DNA from: Flavobacteriaceae bacterium
GTDB taxonomy: Bacteria; Bacteroidota; Bacteroidia; Flavobacteriales; Flavobacteriaceae
Reading direction: 5' to 3'
Assembly (NCBI GenBank): GCA_030835825.1
Contig: JAURRA010000005.1
Location: 32,037 to 96,036, forward strand
Length of the DNA: 64,000 nucleotides
Numbering within the stretch: position 1 is the stretch's first letter; every line of letters starts with the position of its first letter. Made by a program: the position numbers and the translations under genes. Below are positions 16,670 through 25,021 of this stretch, in pieces. The notes under the pieces were generated by a model. The model did not search any database and was not told the origin of the DNA. It worked only from the letters and a program-made list of their open reading frames with translations.

Positions 16670-18022
16670 CTATTCCTCTTCTGGAACACCTATGTCAAAA
16701 GATTCCATGAATTTGGTGGTGTATTTCCCTTTAAGATAATCAGGATGATCCATCAAAGCGCGGTGAAACGGAATAGTAGTCTTAATTCCCTCAATTACAA
16801 ATTCATCAAGGGCCCTCTTCATTTTGTTAATGGCCTCCTCGCGCGTTTGTGCTGTTGTAATCAATTTGGCAATCATGGAGTCATAATTAGGCGGAATGGT
16901 ATAGCCTGCATAGACGTGGGTATCCAGTCTGACACCGTGACCCCCTGGCGCGTGGAGTGTTGTAATTTTACCTGGTGATGGACGAAAGCCGTTATAAGGA
17001 TCTTCGGCATTGATACGGCATTCAATTGAATGCAAATTAGGCAAATAGTTTTTTCCCGATATAGGCACTCCCGCAGCAACTAATATTTGCTCTCTAATCA
17101 AATCAAAATCAACTACTTGCTCGGTAATAGGATGCTCCACTTGAATTCTGGTATTCATCTCCATAAAAAAGAAATTGCGGTGCTTGTCTACCAAAAATTC
17201 GATGGTTCCCGCCCCTTCATACTTGATGAACTCTGCTGCCTTTACTGCTGCTGCCCCCATTTTTTTTCGCAAAGCGTCAGTCATAAAAGGAGAAGGCACC
17301 TCCTCGGTTAGTTTTTGATGTCGTCTTTGAATAGAACAATCTCTTTCTGACAAATGACAAGCCCGACCTGTGGAGTCGCCTACGACTTGAATTTCAATAT
17401 GCCTTGGCTCTTCAATGAGTTTTTCCATGTACATGTCGTCATTTCCAAAGGCTGCTTTCGATTCTTGTCTCGCGCCTTCCCAAGCTGGAAGTAGTTCTTC
17501 TTCTGACCAAACTGCCCGCATTCCACGTCCTCCGCCACCTGCAGTAGCTTTAAGCATCACTGGGTAGCCGACAACTTTAGCCGTTTTTTTGCAATCATTA
17601 AAATCTTTCAATATCCCCTCACTACCTGGAACACAAGGAACGCCAGCGGCCTTCATAGTTGCTTTGGCAGTAGCCTTATCTCCCATTTTACTGATCATCT
17701 CCGCAGATGCCCCTATAAACTTGATACCATGATCGGAACAAATTTTTGAAAACTTGGCGTTTTCAGACAAAAAGCCATATCCTGGATGAATTGCGTCAGC
17801 GTTGGTTATTTCAGCTGCTGCAATAATATGAGGAATTTTCAAATAGGATTCTGAACTCGACGGAGGACCAATGCATACAGCTTCATCTGCAAATTTCACA
17901 TGGAGACTATCCGCGTCAGCAGAAGAATAAACGGCAACCGTTTGAATGCCCATTTCCTTGCAAGTACGAATGATCCGCAGGGCAATTTCTCCTCTATTTG
18001 CAATAAGTATTTTTTTGAACAT
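16670..18022 (-). CDS. accC: Acetyl-CoA carboxylase, biotin carboxylase subunit
   Basis: A 450-residue ATP-grasp enzyme that carboxylates biotin on AccB, the first half-reaction of malonyl-CoA synthesis. It opens with [16 protein letters not shown]. The glycine-rich ATP loop is [12 protein letters not shown], and the catalytic [15 protein letters not shown] motif follows. Length matches the standalone bacterial subunit of about 450 residues. It lies 43 bp downstream of accB and directly upstream of the FAD oxidoreductase. A bare AccC could in principle belong to another biotin enzyme, but the accB and fabH neighbours settle the role. Confidence 0.96.
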   Translation of the reverse strand: MFKKILIANRGEIALRIIRTCKEMGIQTVAVYSSADADSLHVKFADEAVCIGPPSSSESYLKIPHIIAAAEITNADAIHPGYGFLSENAKFSKICSDHGIKFIGASAEMISKMGDKATAKATMKAAGVPCVPGSEGILKDFNDCKKTAKVVGYPVMLKATAGGGGRGMRAVWSEEELLPAWEGARQESKAAFGNDDMYMEKLIEEPRHIEIQVVGDSTGRACHLSERDCSIQRRHQKLTEEVPSPFMTDALRKKMGAAAVKAAEFIKYEGAGTIEFLVDKHRNFFFMEMNTRIQVEHPITEQVVDFDLIREQILVAAGVPISGKNYLPNLHSIECRINAEDPYNGFRPSPGKITTLHAPGGHGVRLDTHVYAGYTIPPNYDSMIAKLITTAQTREEAINKMKRALDEFVIEGIKTTIPFHRALMDHPDYLKGKYTTKFMESFDIGVPEEE

Positions 18023-18065
18023 AGCCTCTTAGATTATCAAGCTTTGAGAAAATTTTCTCATTTTT

Positions 18066-18545
18066 TTAGGAAGGATCGACCAAAAAGAGAGGTTGGTCGA
18101 ATTCTACTGGAGAAGCGTCATCAACCAAAATCTTCACGATGGTTCCACTTACCTCAGACTCAATTTCATTAAAAAGCTTCATGGCTTCAATTATGCAAAG
18201 TACATCGCCTTCTGCAATGCGCTGCCCAACATCTGTAAAGTTTGGTTTATCGGGAGAAGGCTTCAAATAAAAGGTCCCAATCATAGGAGATTTAACCGTA
18301 ATATATTTACTCGAGTCTTGTGTCTCCGAGGATGTCGTTGCCGACTGTTGATCAGTGGTAAAAGCAGGAGTTTGAGGCACAGCAATAGGAGCGGCAGCTG
18401 TCAGTGGCATGTACTGAGCAATTTTTTGATCGGATTCTGAACCAGTTTTAACACTGATTTTATAGTCAGGGGTTTCGAGTTTGACCTCGCTAGCGCCCGA
18501 TTTAACAACAAATTTGATAAGGTTTTGAATGTCTTTTAAGTCCAT
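18066..18545 (-). CDS. accB: Acetyl-CoA carboxylase, biotin carboxyl carrier protein
   Basis: A 159-residue carrier protein. The N-terminal helix MDLKDIQNLIKFV is typical of AccB. A Ser/Thr/Gln/Pro-rich linker runs through about residues 55-85. The C-terminal biotinyl domain has the biotin lysine, Lys123, in EAMKLFNEI. I chose ATG 18545; a GTG start eight codons earlier would overlap fabH and adds residues unlike AccB. Sits between fabH and accC, as in most bacteria with this operon. Confidence 0.95.
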   Translation of the reverse strand: MDLKDIQNLIKFVVKSGASEVKLETPDYKISVKTGSESDQKIAQYMPLTAAAPIAVPQTPAFTTDQQSATTSSETQDSSKYITVKSPMIGTFYLKPSPDKPNFTDVGQRIAEGDVLCIIEAMKLFNEIESEVSGTIVKILVDDASPVEFDQPLFLVDPS

Positions 18546-18561
18546 TTTTGTAGTGTTTATT

Positions 18562-19554
18562 TTACGCACTAGGGTTGTAGGCCCATGTCAAATATAATGC
18601 TCCCCAGTTAAATCCACCACCAAAAGCGGCAAAAATTATTTTATCTCCCTTTTTCAATTGAGATTCATAATCAAATAATAACAGCGGTAGCGTCCCAGAG
18701 GTCGTATTTCCATATTTCTGGATATTCATCATCACTTTATCTTCTTCAACGCCTATTCTGCTGGCGGTGGCGTCAATGATTCTTTTATTTGCTTGATGAG
18801 GTGCAAGCCAATTGACGTCCTCCTTAGTCAATTGATTCCGTTCTAAAATTTTCTCAGAAACATCTGCCATATTAGACACGGCATGCTTGAAGACGTTTTT
18901 GCCGTCCTGAAAAACAAATTGTTCTTTATGCTCTATATGTAATTGTTCAATGGGGTAGGCCGATCCACCATACTTAACCAGAAGATGCTCCCTCCCCGAC
19001 CCATCGCTACGCAAATACTCGTCTTGCACACCAAAACCTTCTTCGTTGGGCTCAAACAACACGGCTCCAGCCCCATCACCAAAAATGATGCAAGTTGCCC
19101 TGTCCTCATAATTGATCATCGATGAATTTTTATCTGCTCCGATAAGTAAAACTTTTTTATAGCGGCCAGACTCTATATAGCTTGATGCTGCTGACATCCC
19201 AAACAAAAAACTAGAACAAGCAGCGTCTAAATCGAATGTAAAAGCATTAGTCGCTCCGATTTGGGCGGCCGTATAGGCTGCGGTGGAAGCGGCTTGCATG
19301 TCTGGAGTTGCCGTAGCTAAAATAACCAGATCGATAGTAGATGGGTCAAGATTGCTTTTTTGAATCAAGTCATGAGCCGCGCGAATGGCCATAAACGAAG
19401 TCCCACGCCCTTCCCCTTTGAGGAGTCTGCGCTCTTTTATCCCAGTCCGTGAAACAATCCATTCGTCGTTAGTCTCCACCATTCCCTCGAGCATTTTGTT
19501 GGTTAAAACAAAATCAGGAACGTATCCTCCGACGGCTGTAATTGCTGCGTTCAA
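18562..19554 (-). CDS. fabH: Beta-ketoacyl-ACP synthase III
   Basis: A 330-residue condensing enzyme that joins acetyl-CoA (or a branched acyl-CoA) to malonyl-ACP to start fatty acid synthesis. The catalytic triad is visible: Cys113 in LDAACSSFLFG, His253 in WLAPHQANKRI and Asn283 in QKYGNTTSG. The FGDGAGAVL and FGGGFNWGA loops are also present. Length is standard. It is the third gene of the DUF177-rpmF-fabH-accB-accC run, which links envelope lipid supply to ribosome production. In this phylum FabH often prefers branched primers; that cannot be judged here. Confidence 0.96.
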   Translation of the reverse strand: MNAAITAVGGYVPDFVLTNKMLEGMVETNDEWIVSRTGIKERRLLKGEGRGTSFMAIRAAHDLIQKSNLDPSTIDLVILATATPDMQAASTAAYTAAQIGATNAFTFDLDAACSSFLFGMSAASSYIESGRYKKVLLIGADKNSSMINYEDRATCIIFGDGAGAVLFEPNEEGFGVQDEYLRSDGSGREHLLVKYGGSAYPIEQLHIEHKEQFVFQDGKNVFKHAVSNMADVSEKILERNQLTKEDVNWLAPHQANKRIIDATASRIGVEEDKVMMNIQKYGNTTSGTLPLLLFDYESQLKKGDKIIFAAFGGGFNWGALYLTWAYNPSA

Positions 19555-19608
19555 AAGCTTATTGTTTGTCTATACAAGTTAAAATGCCTCTCAGCGTTGA
19601 AATATAGC

Positions 19609-19806
19609 TTAAGCTTGGGCTGTTTCAGAATTGTCAATAAGAACTTGACCTCTGTGATATAGTTTGCCTTCAAACCAATGAGCTCGGTGAAAAAGGTGAG
19701 CCTCACCAGTAGTTGGGCATGTCGCGATTTGAGGTGCGGTAGCCTTGTAATGCGTACGGCGTTTATCGCGACGTGTTTTCGATATTTTGCGTTTTGGATG
19801 TGCCAT
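19609..19806 (-). CDS. rpmF: 50S ribosomal protein L32
   Basis: A 65-residue basic protein beginning [17 protein letters not shown], the hallmark of bL32. Only one cysteine (in [11 protein letters not shown]) is left of the four zinc-binding cysteines found in other phyla, so this is a zinc-free form. His residues in the FHRAHW segment are typical of the Bacteroidota version. The gene follows the DUF177 gene by 8 bp and precedes fabH by 54 bp, the conserved arrangement. Confidence 0.96.
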   Translation of the reverse strand: MAHPKRKISKTRRDKRRTHYKATAPQIATCPTTGEAHLFHRAHWFEGKLYHRGQVLIDNSETAQA

Positions 19807-19814
19807 TATTTCAA

Positions 19815-20354
19815 TTAGTTATCCGTTAATAAATTTTTTAATCCCTCCCAACGCGGGTCAACCTCATGATCTTGGTCATACCTACTGTTATTAGGATTGA
19901 GTTCCTCAAGCTTAGACAATATGTCTGAATTTAATGTGCCATCCTTTATTCCTGGATGTTCGCGCTTTGCTGGTATAGAAAGAACAATTAGTTCAAAAAT
20001 ATACTGCGCAACATTCATTTCAAAAGAACCATGAGGCAGAATTAAGATGGATTCGTTGTCGTCGTTAAACTCCTCTCCAAAATTAACTACTAGCTCGAAT
20101 TGACCCTGAACTGAAAGGTCAAAAGTCTCATTGGTGACGTCGCAATTCACATTTACGAGGCCCGAAACTTCAAATTTGAAGTCCAAAATGGTAGTTTTTT
20201 TATCCAAAAAAACATGGGCTTTTAATGCTGCGTCATTAAATTCTGCATAATCAAATGCTTCAAAGAACGTACTGTCAATGTCGTATGCAAACTCATGATG
20301 GCCAATTTTTAAACCAACAAACTGAATATCATATGGTTTAAAAGCTTTAACCAT
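19815..20354 (-). CDS. DUF177 family protein (YceD-like)
   Basis: A 179-residue protein of the DUF177/YceD family, encoded next to rpmF in most bacteria and linked to 23S rRNA accumulation. It starts [18 protein letters not shown]. The middle has the conserved [14 protein letters not shown] segment with a single cysteine, and the C-terminus carries the [10 protein letters not shown] motif. I chose ATG 20354; an earlier in-frame start would pass through the promoter element at 20374-20381. It leads the minus-strand operon through rpmF, fabH, accB and accC. Confidence 0.9.
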   Translation of the reverse strand: MVKAFKPYDIQFVGLKIGHHEFAYDIDSTFFEAFDYAEFNDAALKAHVFLDKKTTILDFKFEVSGLVNVNCDVTNETFDLSVQGQFELVVNFGEEFNDDNESILILPHGSFEMNVAQYIFELIVLSIPAKREHPGIKDGTLNSDILSKLEELNPNNSRYDQDHEVDPRWEGLKNLLTDN

Positions 20355-20373
20355 GAGTTGCGCATTGAGCGTG

Positions 20374-20381
20374 CAAATATA
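20374..20381 (-). promoter_or_regulatory. -7 promoter element of the DUF177-rpmF-fabH-acc operon
   Basis: TATATTTG on the minus strand matches TAnnTTTG exactly, 19 bp before the DUF177 start. It also argues against a longer N-terminus for that protein. Confidence 0.6.
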
Positions 20382-20482
20382 AAAAAAAATTGTGCGCCGC
20401 CTCACAATAGCCTATCATTTCGATGTTTTTGCATTGTGAGAATAGATAGTTTTTGATACCTTCGGTGAAAACTATCCCTGCA

Positions 20483-21139
20483 ATGGCTCAAGACCCGAGA
20501 AATCTCCAAGAATTCATCGCACAACTCATAGCATCAATTGATACCAAAGACTATGTTGCCGCTCTGTCGTCTGCTCGAAAAATTTATGATATATTAGTCA
20601 TTTTAGAACACCAAGCTAACTTTGAAACACCGCTAGTTCAGCCTGAAGACGGGCCTTCCGACAACGCACTAACCGAGCTTGGTATCGAAACAATAAAAGA
20701 TATCGTGGCCCAAATAGACCCTGAAGCGGAACACATTGACTCTATTCTAGACAACCAAGCCCATTCAGAAAGCGCAGCAAGTCAGGGCGACGATTTTGAA
20801 TCTTTGACCAAAGATCATAGAAATCTTCCCGAGTTTGATCCCGTTTCGACTAATCTATCTTATGATTCTAAAAGTAAGCCTTTGTCTTTGAACGAGACGC
20901 TAAGGCCAGGAAGAATTTCACTCGATTTAAATGACCGTCTTGCTTTTATGAAGCATCTTTTTGAAGGTAAAAGTGGTGAATTTGAGCGCATTTTCGAAAT
21001 GCTTGAGGCGATGGAAAGCCATAAAGAAGCTGTAGATTTTATTCAATCTAAAGTGAAACCCGATTATAATAATTGGGAGGGCAAAACTGAATATGAACAG
21101 CGATTGATGGACCTCATTGCTAATAAATTTGGACAATGA
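20483..21139 (+). CDS. Uncharacterised acidic protein upstream of rsmI
   Basis: A 218-residue protein of unknown function. Residues 1-60 are predicted helical (AQDPRNLQEFIAQLIASI), 60-135 are acidic and low in order, and the C-terminal third looks conserved: SLNETLRPGRISLDLNDRLA, then FMKHLFEGKSGEFERIF and KPDYNNWEGKTEYEQRL. I recall this C-terminal pattern from hypothetical proteins of other Flavobacteriia but know no function. No signal peptide or membrane segment. ATG 20483 is preferred over TTG 20453. The stop overlaps the rsmI start by 4 bp (ATGA), so the two are translationally coupled. A TACCTTCG element at 20456-20463 may be the promoter. Confidence 0.75.
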   Translation: MAQDPRNLQEFIAQLIASIDTKDYVAALSSARKIYDILVILEHQANFETPLVQPEDGPSDNALTELGIETIKDIVAQIDPEAEHIDSILDNQAHSESAASQGDDFESLTKDHRNLPEFDPVSTNLSYDSKSKPLSLNETLRPGRISLDLNDRLAFMKHLFEGKSGEFERIFEMLEAMESHKEAVDFIQSKVKPDYNNWEGKTEYEQRLMDLIANKFGQ

Positions 21140-21810
21140 GCAAGCTATATGTCGTCCCTACTCCAATTGGTAATTTAAAAGACATGACTTTTAGAGCGGT
21201 TGAGGTACTCCAAAATGCAGATAAAATATTGGCCGAAGACACCCGAACTTCAGGAAAGTTATTGAAGCATTATCAAATTGACACGGCAATGCAATCGTAT
21301 CACATGCACAACGAACACCGCATGATTGAGGGATTAGTAAAGTCCATTACAGCAGGAACTGTCATGGCGCTAATTAGCGATGCAGGGACCCCTGCCATTT
21401 CAGATCCTGGTTTTCTTATTTTACGGGCGTGTATTCAAAACAACATCCCCGTTGAGTGTCTTCCTGGAGCTACAGCTTTTGTCCCAGCACTCGTGGCTTC
21501 TGGACTACCCAATGACCGATTTGTCTTTGAAGGATTTTTGCCACCTAAAAAAGGGCGGCAAAAGCGACTTCAGTTCTTAAGGGAAGAGTCAAAAACCATA
21601 ATACTATATGAAGCACCTCACAAGCTGCTGAAAACCCTTCAAGATTTATCCAATTCATTAGGAGCAGATCGCCAAGCCTGTGTTTCTCGCGAAATCAGCA
21701 AGCATTTTGAAACGCACGAGCGAGGTAGTCTGGAAGCGCTCCGAATTCATTTTGAAGCGCAACCACCTAAAGGAGAAATCGTACTTGTTGTTGCAGGAAA
21801 AACCGATTAA
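21136..21810 (+). CDS. rsmI: 16S rRNA (cytidine-1402-2'-O)-methyltransferase
   Basis: A 224-residue SAM enzyme of the tetrapyrrole methylase fold that 2'-O-methylates C1402 in the decoding centre. Family motifs are clear: LYVVPTPIGNLKDMTFRA at the N-terminus, AEDTRTSGKLL, the SAM loop ISDAGTPAISDPG and the FEGFLPPKKGRQ segment. It is slightly shorter than E. coli RsmI (286) because it lacks the small C-terminal extension, which is usual in this phylum. Starts inside the stop of the upstream gene; recJ follows 6 bp on. Confidence 0.95.
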   Translation: MSKLYVVPTPIGNLKDMTFRAVEVLQNADKILAEDTRTSGKLLKHYQIDTAMQSYHMHNEHRMIEGLVKSITAGTVMALISDAGTPAISDPGFLILRACIQNNIPVECLPGATAFVPALVASGLPNDRFVFEGFLPPKKGRQKRLQFLREESKTIILYEAPHKLLKTLQDLSNSLGADRQACVSREISKHFETHERGSLEALRIHFEAQPPKGEIVLVVAGKTD

Positions 21811-21816
21811 ACTCTT

Positions 21817-23502
21817 ATGATTTGGCAAACTAATTCTCCTCCAAACGAAAAAGTAATCTCCAAATTAATGGCTGATTTGGGTGTAGATAAGGCCATTGCT
21901 AGTCTTTTGGTTCAAAGAGGGATTCAAACTTTTGAAGATGCCAAAACTTTTTTTCGTCCTTCCCTCGAACAGCTTCACGACCCCATGCTAATGGCTGATA
22001 TGCACAAAGCCATTGACCGCATCACAACCGCTTTGAATGACAATGAAGCCATTATCGTTTTTGGCGACTATGACGTCGATGGCACTACTGCGGTTTCGCT
22101 TATGGCTACTTATCTCGGCAACAGAACAGACAAGGTAACTACCTATATCCCAGACCGCTACTCTGAAGGATATGGCCTGTCTTTACAAGGCATTGATTTT
22201 GCAGCAGATAATGACATAAGCCTCATGATTGTATTAGATTGCGGCATCAAGGCCATTGATAAGGTAGCTTACGCAAAGAATAAAGGCATTGATATTATCA
22301 TTTGCGATCATCATACTCCAGGAGAAACTATCCCAAATGCTGTTGCCGTTTTGGACCCAAAACGCAAAGACTGTTCCTATCCTTTTAAAGACTTGTGCGG
22401 CTGTGGCGTTGGCTTCAAACTGATTCAAGGCATTGAGCAAAGTGAAGGCCGTCCGGCAGAAGGTATGATGCCCTATTTAGATTTGGTGGCCGTAGCTATT
22501 GGAGCGGATATTGTCTCGATGACTGATGAGAATAGGGTGATGACTCATTTTGGGCTTCAACAGATTAACACAGATCCACGGCCAGGACTCAAGGCCATTA
22601 TGGCGACTTTTCAGCTGAATAACTTCAGTAATTCTGATGTGGTGTTTAAAATAGCTCCCAGAATTAATGCCGCTGGAAGGATGGAGCAAGGCAATTTTGC
22701 AGTTGACCTACTGATGGCGCGCGACCATAAACGCGCTAAAGAGTTAGCCAAACAAATAGAAACATATAATACCGACAGGAGAGTGTTGGATCGAGAGATT
22801 ACCGAAGCAGCTTTGACTCAAATTCAAACAAACAACGAGGTTAACCAGTTTTCCACTGTGGTCTATAATCCCAATTGGCGCAAAGGCGTGATTGGAATTG
22901 TCGCTTCCCGTCTTACAGAAACCCACTATAGACCAACCGTTGTTTTTACTAAAAGTGGCGACCACTTAGCCGCCTCAGCACGATCGGTCAAAGGATTTGA
23001 TTTGTATAGTACACTGGAAGCTTGTAGCGACGCCATTGTTCAATTCGGAGGACACAAATACGCCGCTGGCCTAACCATCCGAGAGGACCAGTACGATTAC
23101 TTTAAATCCCGTTTCGAAAATGAAGTAGCCAAAAGGATTACCGAAGCCCAACGCGTGCCAACGCTCCGTATTGATTTGGCGTTAGATTTTAGTGAAATCA
23201 GTCCCAAGTTTTTTAGGATTTTGGAGCAATTTGCACCTTTCGGACCCGACAACATGACCCCCGTCTTTATGAGCAAATCAGTTCGTGATACTGGCTTTGG
23301 AAAGCGGGTAGGTGCCAATGAGGATCACCTGAAATTAAATTTACAGCAATCAGGGCAATTGTTCCCCGCTATTGGGTTTGGTCTTGGTGCTAAATTAGAG
23401 CAAACACAAAACAATGCCCCCTTTGATGTGGCTTACACTGTTGAGCAAAATGAGTGGCATGGCAATACAAGTTTACAGCTCAAGCTGAAGGATTTGAAAT
23501 AA
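21817..23502 (+). CDS. recJ: Single-strand-specific exonuclease RecJ
   Basis: A 561-residue DHH-family 5'-3' exonuclease acting in recombination and mismatch or base excision repair. The phosphoesterase motifs are seen in order: VFGDYDVDGTTA (about residues 85-96), LDCGIKA, ICDHHTPGE and AVAIGADIVSMTD. The DHHA1 motif GGHKYAAGLTI follows at about 410, and a C-terminal OB-fold region begins PTLRIDL. It follows rsmI by 6 bp, and its stop is 5 bp from the stop of lpxH on the other strand. With the AddAB-like pair, this gives the window two resection nucleases. Confidence 0.95.
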   Translation: MIWQTNSPPNEKVISKLMADLGVDKAIASLLVQRGIQTFEDAKTFFRPSLEQLHDPMLMADMHKAIDRITTALNDNEAIIVFGDYDVDGTTAVSLMATYLGNRTDKVTTYIPDRYSEGYGLSLQGIDFAADNDISLMIVLDCGIKAIDKVAYAKNKGIDIIICDHHTPGETIPNAVAVLDPKRKDCSYPFKDLCGCGVGFKLIQGIEQSEGRPAEGMMPYLDLVAVAIGADIVSMTDENRVMTHFGLQQINTDPRPGLKAIMATFQLNNFSNSDVVFKIAPRINAAGRMEQGNFAVDLLMARDHKRAKELAKQIETYNTDRRVLDREITEAALTQIQTNNEVNQFSTVVYNPNWRKGVIGIVASRLTETHYRPTVVFTKSGDHLAASARSVKGFDLYSTLEACSDAIVQFGGHKYAAGLTIREDQYDYFKSRFENEVAKRITEAQRVPTLRIDLALDFSEISPKFFRILEQFAPFGPDNMTPVFMSKSVRDTGFGKRVGANEDHLKLNLQQSGQLFPAIGFGLGAKLEQTQNNAPFDVAYTVEQNEWHGNTSLQLKLKDLK

Positions 23503-23507
23503 CTGCT

Positions 23508-24287
23508 TTACTCAAACTTTTTCAGCTCGAATGTAATGCCGTTAAACTGGCCGTAGGTGTTATGCCCAATCCAGTCTCCTAGATTAATATAGGTAGCATT
23601 GTCCTTCAATTTAATGTTTAAAGGCATGTGGCGGTGGCCAAAGACAAAAAAATCTCTGTGTGACTGACTCAACTTGCGGCGGCAGTATTGCACTAACCAC
23701 TCCTTCTCATTACCTTCAAACTTGGCGTCTTCTTCGCCAGAGATAAGTTTGTTTTTAACGGAAAGGTATTGCGCTATCTTCATGCCAATGTCGGGATGTA
23801 GCCATTTGAAGCACCATTTGAAAAACGAATTGGACACTACTTTTTTAAACCTTTTATAGCCCTTGTCATGCGGGCCTAGTCCATCTCCATGACCGATGAA
23901 AAAGTGCTTTTCTCCAATCAAAAATTCTTGAGGCCTATGAAATACTGTGATGTTGAGTTCTTCTTCAAAGTACCCATGCATCCATAGGTCGTGATTGCCA
24001 GTGAAAAAATAAATCGGGATTCCAGCATCAGAGAGCTCGGCCAATTTGCCCAAAACTCGCGTAAATCCTTTGGGGATTACTGTGTCATATTCAAACCAGA
24101 AATCAAATAGATCTCCCAACAAAAACAGTGCTTGCGCATCGGCTTTCACACTGTCCAACCACGCTACAAAATGCTTCTCTCTGGGTCGGCTTTCGGCCAA
24201 TGTTGGTGCACCCAAATGATTGTCAGAAGCGAAATATACTTGTTTGCCTTTGGTTAATGGAATGTTGGTAACGGAAGTCATTGTCAT
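23508..24287 (-). CDS. lpxH: UDP-2,3-diacylglucosamine diphosphatase (LpxH type)
   Basis: A 259-residue calcineurin-like metallophosphoesterase. Metal-site motifs appear in order: ASDNHLG, LGDLFDFWF, FTGNHDLWMHG, FIGHGDGLG and FGHRHMPL. The GDLFDFWFEY signature is that of LpxH, which removes UMP from UDP-2,3-diacylglucosamine in lipid A synthesis at the inner membrane. It starts 7 bp after queD, so the two are probably one transcript. The related YbbF-like phosphoesterases are the only real alternative. Confidence 0.88.
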   Translation of the reverse strand: MTMTSVTNIPLTKGKQVYFASDNHLGAPTLAESRPREKHFVAWLDSVKADAQALFLLGDLFDFWFEYDTVIPKGFTRVLGKLAELSDAGIPIYFFTGNHDLWMHGYFEEELNITVFHRPQEFLIGEKHFFIGHGDGLGPHDKGYKRFKKVVSNSFFKWCFKWLHPDIGMKIAQYLSVKNKLISGEEDAKFEGNEKEWLVQYCRRKLSQSHRDFFVFGHRHMPLNIKLKDNATYINLGDWIGHNTYGQFNGITFELKKFE

Positions 24288-24294
24288 TGTTCGC

Positions 24295-24747
24295 TTACGA
24301 ATTATCTGCAGCTACCCATTCGGCAAATGCGGTTTCCGTTTCTTGAAGTTTCACCGAAAACAGCTTGATATGCTCAGGCAAATGGGCGGTAATAGTCTGA
24401 GCAAAATCCACAACCATGCATTCGCTCGTAGGCTGATAATCCACTAATAAAACGTTATGCCCTTCTCGCTGTAAGGTATGTGCCAAATCAACATGAGGCG
24501 TATTTTTATTGAACACCGTGGCGTGGTCAAAGACATCAACTATCTCCCTTTTTACAATATTTTTTAAATCGCCAAAGTCCATTACCATGCCCTGTTTAAC
24601 ATGGCTTGTGTCCTGTATAGGATGCCCAATGACCGTCACAGACAGCTTGTAGCTGTGGCCATGAACATTGCGACATTTGCCGTCATAGCCATATAGAGCA
24701 TGCCCTGTTTCGAAAGTAAATTGCTTGGTAATTCGAACCGTATTCAT
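24295..24747 (-). CDS. queD: 6-carboxy-5,6,7,8-tetrahydropterin synthase (QueD/PTPS family)
   Basis: A 150-residue PTPS-fold enzyme. The zinc-binding histidines are in FETGHALYG and VHGHSYKL, and the catalytic cysteine is in CRNVHGH. VMDFGDLKNIV and the C-terminal LQETETAFAEW (the conserved Glu) complete the family pattern. The cysteine spacing fits QueD, the first committed step of queuosine and 7-deazaguanine synthesis, rather than eukaryotic PTPS. Other que genes are not in the window. I chose ATG 24747; an upstream TTG adds six residues and overlaps the promoter element. Confidence 0.88.
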   Translation of the reverse strand: MNTVRITKQFTFETGHALYGYDGKCRNVHGHSYKLSVTVIGHPIQDTSHVKQGMVMDFGDLKNIVKREIVDVFDHATVFNKNTPHVDLAHTLQREGHNVLLVDYQPTSECMVVDFAQTITAHLPEHIKLFSVKLQETETAFAEWVAADNS

Positions 24748-24762
24748 CCTATTGCTTTGCTG

Positions 24763-24770
24763 CAAATTTA
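24763..24770 (-). promoter_or_regulatory. -7 promoter element for queD-lpxH
   Basis: TAAATTTG on the minus strand, an exact TAnnTTTG match 15 bp before the chosen queD start. Confidence 0.5.
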
Positions 24771-24875
24771 CATTTTTCTCCTCAAGAATGATTTAAAGCC
24801 TTTTAAAACTGAATCTTGTAGAGAGAAATTAGCCTTTACATTTTAGAATATTATGTATATTGCGCCTCCAAATAA

Positions 24876-24949
24876 GGGGCATTAGCTCAGCTGGCTAGAG
24901 CGTTTGGCTGGCAGCCAAAAGGTCATCGGTTCGACTCCGATATGCTCCA
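24876..24949 (+). tRNA. tRNA-Ala (anticodon GGC)
   Basis: A 74-base cloverleaf: acceptor GGGGCAT/ATGCTCC, D stem GCTC/GAGC, anticodon stem TTTGG/CCAAA with loop CTGGCAG, T stem ATCGG/CCGAT with TTCGACT loop, discriminator A. The acceptor has the G3-U70 wobble pair that marks alanine tRNA, which confirms the GGC anticodon reading. CCA is not encoded. A strong terminator follows 3 bases later. Confidence 0.97.
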
Positions 24950-24951
24950 CG

Positions 24952-24985
24952 AAAAACCCCACTCAAACTGAGTGGGGTTTTTGTT
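24952..24985 (+). terminator. Rho-independent terminator of tRNA-Ala
   Basis: A perfect 14-bp inverted repeat AAAAACCCCACTCA/TGAGTGGGGTTTTT with a 3-base loop, directly after the tRNA, followed by more T. Confidence 0.93.
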
Positions 24986-25021
24986 TTTATCCATATCTTG
25001 GGTTCTTTCAATCTAAGGACT

